A stretch of DNA of 41,406 bases from an uncultured Clostridia bacterium. Its GTDB lineage: Bacteria; Bacillota; Clostridia; Christensenellales; Borkfalkiaceae. Positions 38,915-41,406 of this stretch are shown here, piece by piece. The stretch's first letter is position 1, and each line of letters starts with the position of its first letter. The notes beneath the pieces were generated by a model, which saw only the letters and a list, made by a program, of their open reading frames with translations, did no database searches and was not told where the DNA came from. The stretch spans positions 1 to 41,406 of the forward strand of contig CANQJF010000016.1 in NCBI GenBank assembly GCA_947624225.1, written 5' to 3'. The translations under genes and the position numbers were made by a program.

Positions 38915-39823
38915 TCATTCAGCATCGACGAGCTTTTCCTGCTTGAAAAGGTCGACGAACGCGCGCAAGGCAAACGGAGGGTTGCCGTCGTTCGTGAGCG
39001 CCATGCCGATGGAGCGGAGGGGCAACGTGGGCTGCACGTCCAATTCAAATAGCAATCCGTCCGCAAGCCGCCTCAGCGCATACTCCCGCGGGATGCACCC
39101 GATGCCCATGCCGTGCGTGACCAGCCGCTTCATGAAATCCCAGCTGTCCACCTCCACCGAGGGAGACAGCTTCACCCCGAACGAGCGGCAGAAAGTCTCG
39201 AAGGAGGTGCGCGCGACGGTGTGTTCTTTCATGAGCAGAAGCGGATACTCCGCAATGTCGCTCAGCGAGAGCTCCCGCCCGCATAGGTGCGAATAGGCCT
39301 TTCCCACGACAAAGACGTCGTGCAAGATCTGAATGGGCTCCCGCGATTGAAACTCGTCGTCGTCCGCAACGGGCATGTTGACAAACCCCACGTCGCACCG
39401 GTCGTTTTTGAGATACTCGATGATCTTGGGCGAGACGTCGGAGATGAGCTCGATCTTCACCTGCGGATACAGGTTGCGGTATTCCACGATCTTCCCCGAT
39501 AAAATATATTGAAAGATGGAGGCGGAGGCGCCGATCCTGAGGGTGCCCGTCGCCGTGCCGTGGAGTTCTGCCAATTTTTGCTCCACGCCGTTGAGCAGTT
39601 TTAAGGCCTTTTCCACGTCCTTATACACGAGCTCCCCGCCCTGCGCCGTGAGCTCCATGCCCTTGCGCATGCGGTTGAAGAGGGGCGTGCCGAGCTGTGC
39701 TTCGAGCTGCTTGATCGCCTGCGAGACAGCCGGCTGCGAGATATACAGTTCGTCCGCCGCCTTGGTGAGACTTCCGCACCGCGCGACCGTGTAAAACACT
39801 CTGTACAGATCGAGATTGACCAT
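38915..39823 (-). CDS. LysR-family transcriptional regulator
   Basis: A 302-residue regulator. The N-terminal winged helix-turn-helix (FYTVARCGSLTKAADELYISQPAVSQAIKQLEAQLGTPLFNR, about 10-52) is canonical. The C-terminal part (about 90-295) is the LysR substrate-binding fold (TLRIGASASIFQYILSGKIVEYRNLYPQVKIELI; GMGIGCIPREYALR). It would bind DNA as a tetramer and respond to a small ligand that cannot be predicted here. The start at 39823 follows TAGGAGG. LysR proteins often control a divergent neighbour, but its neighbour mnmE reads in the same direction, so the target is probably elsewhere. Confidence 0.94.
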   Translation of the reverse strand: MVNLDLYRVFYTVARCGSLTKAADELYISQPAVSQAIKQLEAQLGTPLFNRMRKGMELTAQGGELVYKDVEKALKLLNGVEQKLAELHGTATGTLRIGASASIFQYILSGKIVEYRNLYPQVKIELISDVSPKIIEYLKNDRCDVGFVNMPVADDDEFQSREPIQILHDVFVVGKAYSHLCGRELSLSDIAEYPLLLMKEHTVARTSFETFCRSFGVKLSPSVEVDSWDFMKRLVTHGMGIGCIPREYALRRLADGLLFELDVQPTLPLRSIGMALTNDGNPPFALRAFVDLFKQEKLVDAE

Positions 39824-39867
39824 ATCCGTCCTCCTATTTCTTCTTATGCGGGCCCGCCGGACAGCGC

Positions 39868-39906
39868 GCCCGATGGGGCATGGGAATTTTTACGCCCGAT
39901 GGGGCA
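39868..39906. repeat. Direct 15-bp repeat after the mnmE stop
   Basis: CGCCCGATGGGGCAT occurs at 39868-39882 and 39892-39906, starting a few bases past the mnmE stop codon. Each copy can form a tiny GCCC/GGGC hairpin. Confidence 0.85.
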
Positions 39907-39912
39907 TTGCGG

Positions 39913-41220
39913 TTATTTGCCGACGCAAAATTTTTCGAAGATCTCGGCAATGACGGCCTCGGTCGCCGTTTCGCCGGTGATCTCGCCGAGGGCCGCATAG
40001 GCCGCGCGCAACTCCTCGGCATACAGTTCGGGGGGGAGACCCTCCTCGATGGCCTGTTTTGCGGCAGCGGCGGCGGTGCGGGCGCGTTCGAGTGCGCGGT
40101 GGTGGCGCTCCTCGATGAGGAAAGCCCCGTCGTTCTCCCGCCCGAACCCGCGGGCATAGAGCAGTTCCCGCAACTCCTCCATCCCCTCGCCCGTGTGCGC
40201 GGAGACATAGAGTTCGCACCCCTCCTTTCTTCCGAGTTCGCACTTTGCGCCCACGGTGATGACGGGCGTTTGGGCGGGGAAGTCCACCTCGTCGCCCTCC
40301 TCTTTGAGGTAGAGGATGAGGTCGGCGGACTGAATGGCCCCCTCCGCGCGGCGGATCCCCTCCTGTTCGAGCGCGTCGTCGCTCTCTCTGAGGCCCGCCG
40401 TATCCGTGAGGACAAAGCGCACGCCATGCAGGCTGATGCTCTCCTCCACGGTGTCGCGCGTGGTGCCCGCCGTATCCGACACGATGGCCCGTCCATAGCC
40501 GAGCAAGGCGTTGAAGAGCGTGCTCTTGCCCGCATTGGGCCGCCCCACAATGGCGACGCGCACGCCCTCTTTGAGGCGCTTGCCTGCACGAAATTGCCCG
40601 AGAAGCGCATTTAGCGAAGAGAGGATTGCGGACATGGTATGCCCCACTTCCGTGCGGGACTGTGCGTTGAGGTCCTCCTCGGGATAGTCGAGGTCTGCCT
40701 CCACGCCCGCCAGAGCCGTCTTTAAGAGGGCCTGCAACCGCTTCCCCTCCGCCGAGAGTTTTTCGCCATAGAGCAAAAATCCCGCGCGCACTTCTGCCTC
40801 GGAGCGGGCGTTGATCATGTCGGCCATGCCCTCGGCCGCCGAGAGAGACAGCTTGCCGTTTAAGAACGCGCGCTTGGTGAACTCCCCGCGCTCGGCGAGC
40901 CGCGCACCCAACTCCACCGTGCGGGCAAGCACGGCATGGGCGATCTCCGTCCCGCCGTGAACGTGGAACTCCACGACGTCCTCCCCCGTAAAGGAGCGGG
41001 GCGCCTTGAAATAGACGACCAGCCCGAAATCCCTGAGCGTACCGCCGTCGATCAGGGCGGGGACCATGCGGTAGGGTTCGAACTGCTCCCGCGTGCACAT
41101 GCGGCGGGCAATGGCCAGCGCCCCCTCCCCGCTCATGCGGACGATGGCAACGCCGCCCGGGCCTTGCGCCGTGGCAATGGCGGAGATGACGGTTGTATTA
41201 TAAGCGTAGGTTTTTGCCAA
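39913..41220 (-). CDS. mnmE: tRNA uridine-5-carboxymethylaminomethyl GTPase MnmE
   Basis: A 435-residue GTPase that works with MnmG to modify the wobble uridine of several tRNAs. It has the N-terminal formyl-tetrahydrofolate binding domain (VISAIATAQGPGGVAIVRMSG), a helical domain, and the GTPase inserted near residues 215-375 with G1 GRPNAGKSTLFNALLG and G3 DTAG. It ends in the catalytic FCVGK (C-x-G-K) motif, so the gene is complete. The start appears to be TTG at 41220, giving MAKTYAYNTT; no early ATG is in frame and the ribosome site is weak (TGGAAAA). Initiation is therefore probably inefficient. Confidence 0.95.
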   Translation of the reverse strand: MAKTYAYNTTVISAIATAQGPGGVAIVRMSGEGALAIARRMCTREQFEPYRMVPALIDGGTLRDFGLVVYFKAPRSFTGEDVVEFHVHGGTEIAHAVLARTVELGARLAERGEFTKRAFLNGKLSLSAAEGMADMINARSEAEVRAGFLLYGEKLSAEGKRLQALLKTALAGVEADLDYPEEDLNAQSRTEVGHTMSAILSSLNALLGQFRAGKRLKEGVRVAIVGRPNAGKSTLFNALLGYGRAIVSDTAGTTRDTVEESISLHGVRFVLTDTAGLRESDDALEQEGIRRAEGAIQSADLILYLKEEGDEVDFPAQTPVITVGAKCELGRKEGCELYVSAHTGEGMEELRELLYARGFGRENDGAFLIEERHHRALERARTAAAAAKQAIEEGLPPELYAEELRAAYAALGEITGETATEAVIAEIFEKFCVGK

Positions 41221-41260
41221 GTGAGTTTTCCAAAAATTCCTATAAATTTTGTTTATGGCT

Positions 41261-41289
41261 ATTATAGCAGAGCCGCGTGGATTTGTAAA
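41261..41289 (-). promoter_or_regulatory. Sigma-A promoter of mnmE
   Basis: Minus-strand -35 TTTACA (41284-41289), 17-bp spacer, -10 TATAAT (41261-41266). Confidence 0.78.
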
Positions 41290-41328
41290 ATGTTTTTTGG
41301 CAATTGTGCCGCGAAAATGCGCAATTTT

Positions 41329-41406
41329 TTAGTAAATATCCCCCACTAAAGTGGGGGCTTTTATTTTCGCCCTAAAGGGCATGAATACCGGCAGGTGCTC
41401 AAGCAC
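41329..41406 (-). mobile_element. Possible right end of an IS200/IS605 or TnpB-type element (partial)
   Basis: On the minus strand a perfect hairpin CCCCCACTTTAGTGGGGG (41340-41357) follows a smaller hairpin GCCCTTTAGGGC. A frame open from the window edge passes through both and stops with TAA at 41329-41331 (its end reads KAPTLVGDIY). The ACTTTAGT loop-stem is the form I know from right ends and omega-RNA tails of IS605-type TnpB elements. No TnpB sequence is in the window, so this rests on the hairpin alone. Alternatively the plus-strand reading (GTGGGGGCTTTTATTTT) is a plain terminator for a gene to the right. Confidence 0.4.

Noticed and set aside
1..41406. CRISPR array
   Set aside because: No regularly spaced repeats with unique spacers occur. 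The tandem repeats at 4443-4508 and 29786-29889 have no spacers.

Overview
The window reads as chromosomal DNA of an uncultured Clostridia-type Firmicute. I infer a gut member of the Christensenellales or a neighbouring order, but no rRNA or other decisive marker is present. The reasons are near-consensus sigma-A promoters (TTGACA, 17 bp, TATAAT), strong AGGAGG ribosome sites, an hprK gene, a MutS2/UvrC operon, many Cys-anchored lipoproteins with Clostridia-style repeats, and high-copy palindromic repeats between genes. Almost everything is on the minus strand. Only an FNT channel (19344-19991) and one lipoprotein (23012-25963) run on the plus strand.

Layout by coordinate: tRNA-Glu and an unrecognised structured RNA (1-530); pyridoxal/pyridoxamine kinase (603-1397); a collagen-like lipoprotein (1485-4142); a two-gene membrane redox operon with a polyferredoxin fused to a TlpA-type thioredoxin (4540-7456); metNIQ behind a Met-codon leader peptide and terminator (7669-10590); a Phd/PIN toxin-antitoxin pair (10791-11474); repeats and tRNA-Pro (11500-12400); two co-transcribed lipoproteins, one giant and one carrying a thioredoxin domain (12498-19046); the FNT channel; tyrS-yigZ behind a Tyr-Tyr leader peptide and terminator (20348-22349); a candidate small RNA (about 22707-22809); a multi-domain lipoprotein (23012-25963); acpP; M16 peptidase with hypoxanthine-DNA glycosylase (26662-28388); a deacetylase-like protein; a tightly overlapping five-gene operon uvrC-HAD-hprK-U32-mutS2 (29880-37888); a large repeat island (37960-38880); a LysR regulator; mnmE; and at the right edge a hairpin that resembles an IS200/IS605 or TnpB-element end.

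Stretches without genes: 147-602 holds the tRNA-Glu promoter and the structured RNA. 4143-4539 holds a promoter, a terminator and a 33-bp tandem repeat. 10307-10790 holds the met leader. 11416-12123 and 37889-38914 are mostly interspersed repeats. 12201-12497 is the tRNA-Pro leader with its promoter plus a terminator. 19047-19343 is a divergent promoter region. 19992-20347, 25964-26370 and 28389-28942 are repeats. 22591-23011 holds the small RNA and a promoter.

Three themes link the parts. First, the two amino-acid-responsive units (metNIQ and tyrS) appear to be controlled by translated leader peptides rich in the cognate codon, followed by intrinsic terminators. In most Firmicutes one would expect a T-box or S-box there. 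Second, envelope redox: a membrane polyferredoxin-thioredoxin fusion and a thioredoxin lipoprotein suggest electron delivery to extracytoplasmic thiols, in a neighbourhood of large secreted lipoproteins that share domains. Third, the intergenic DNA carries a dense family of palindromic, MITE-like repeats with inverted ends beginning TGTCAT, plus short duplications placed just after stop codons.
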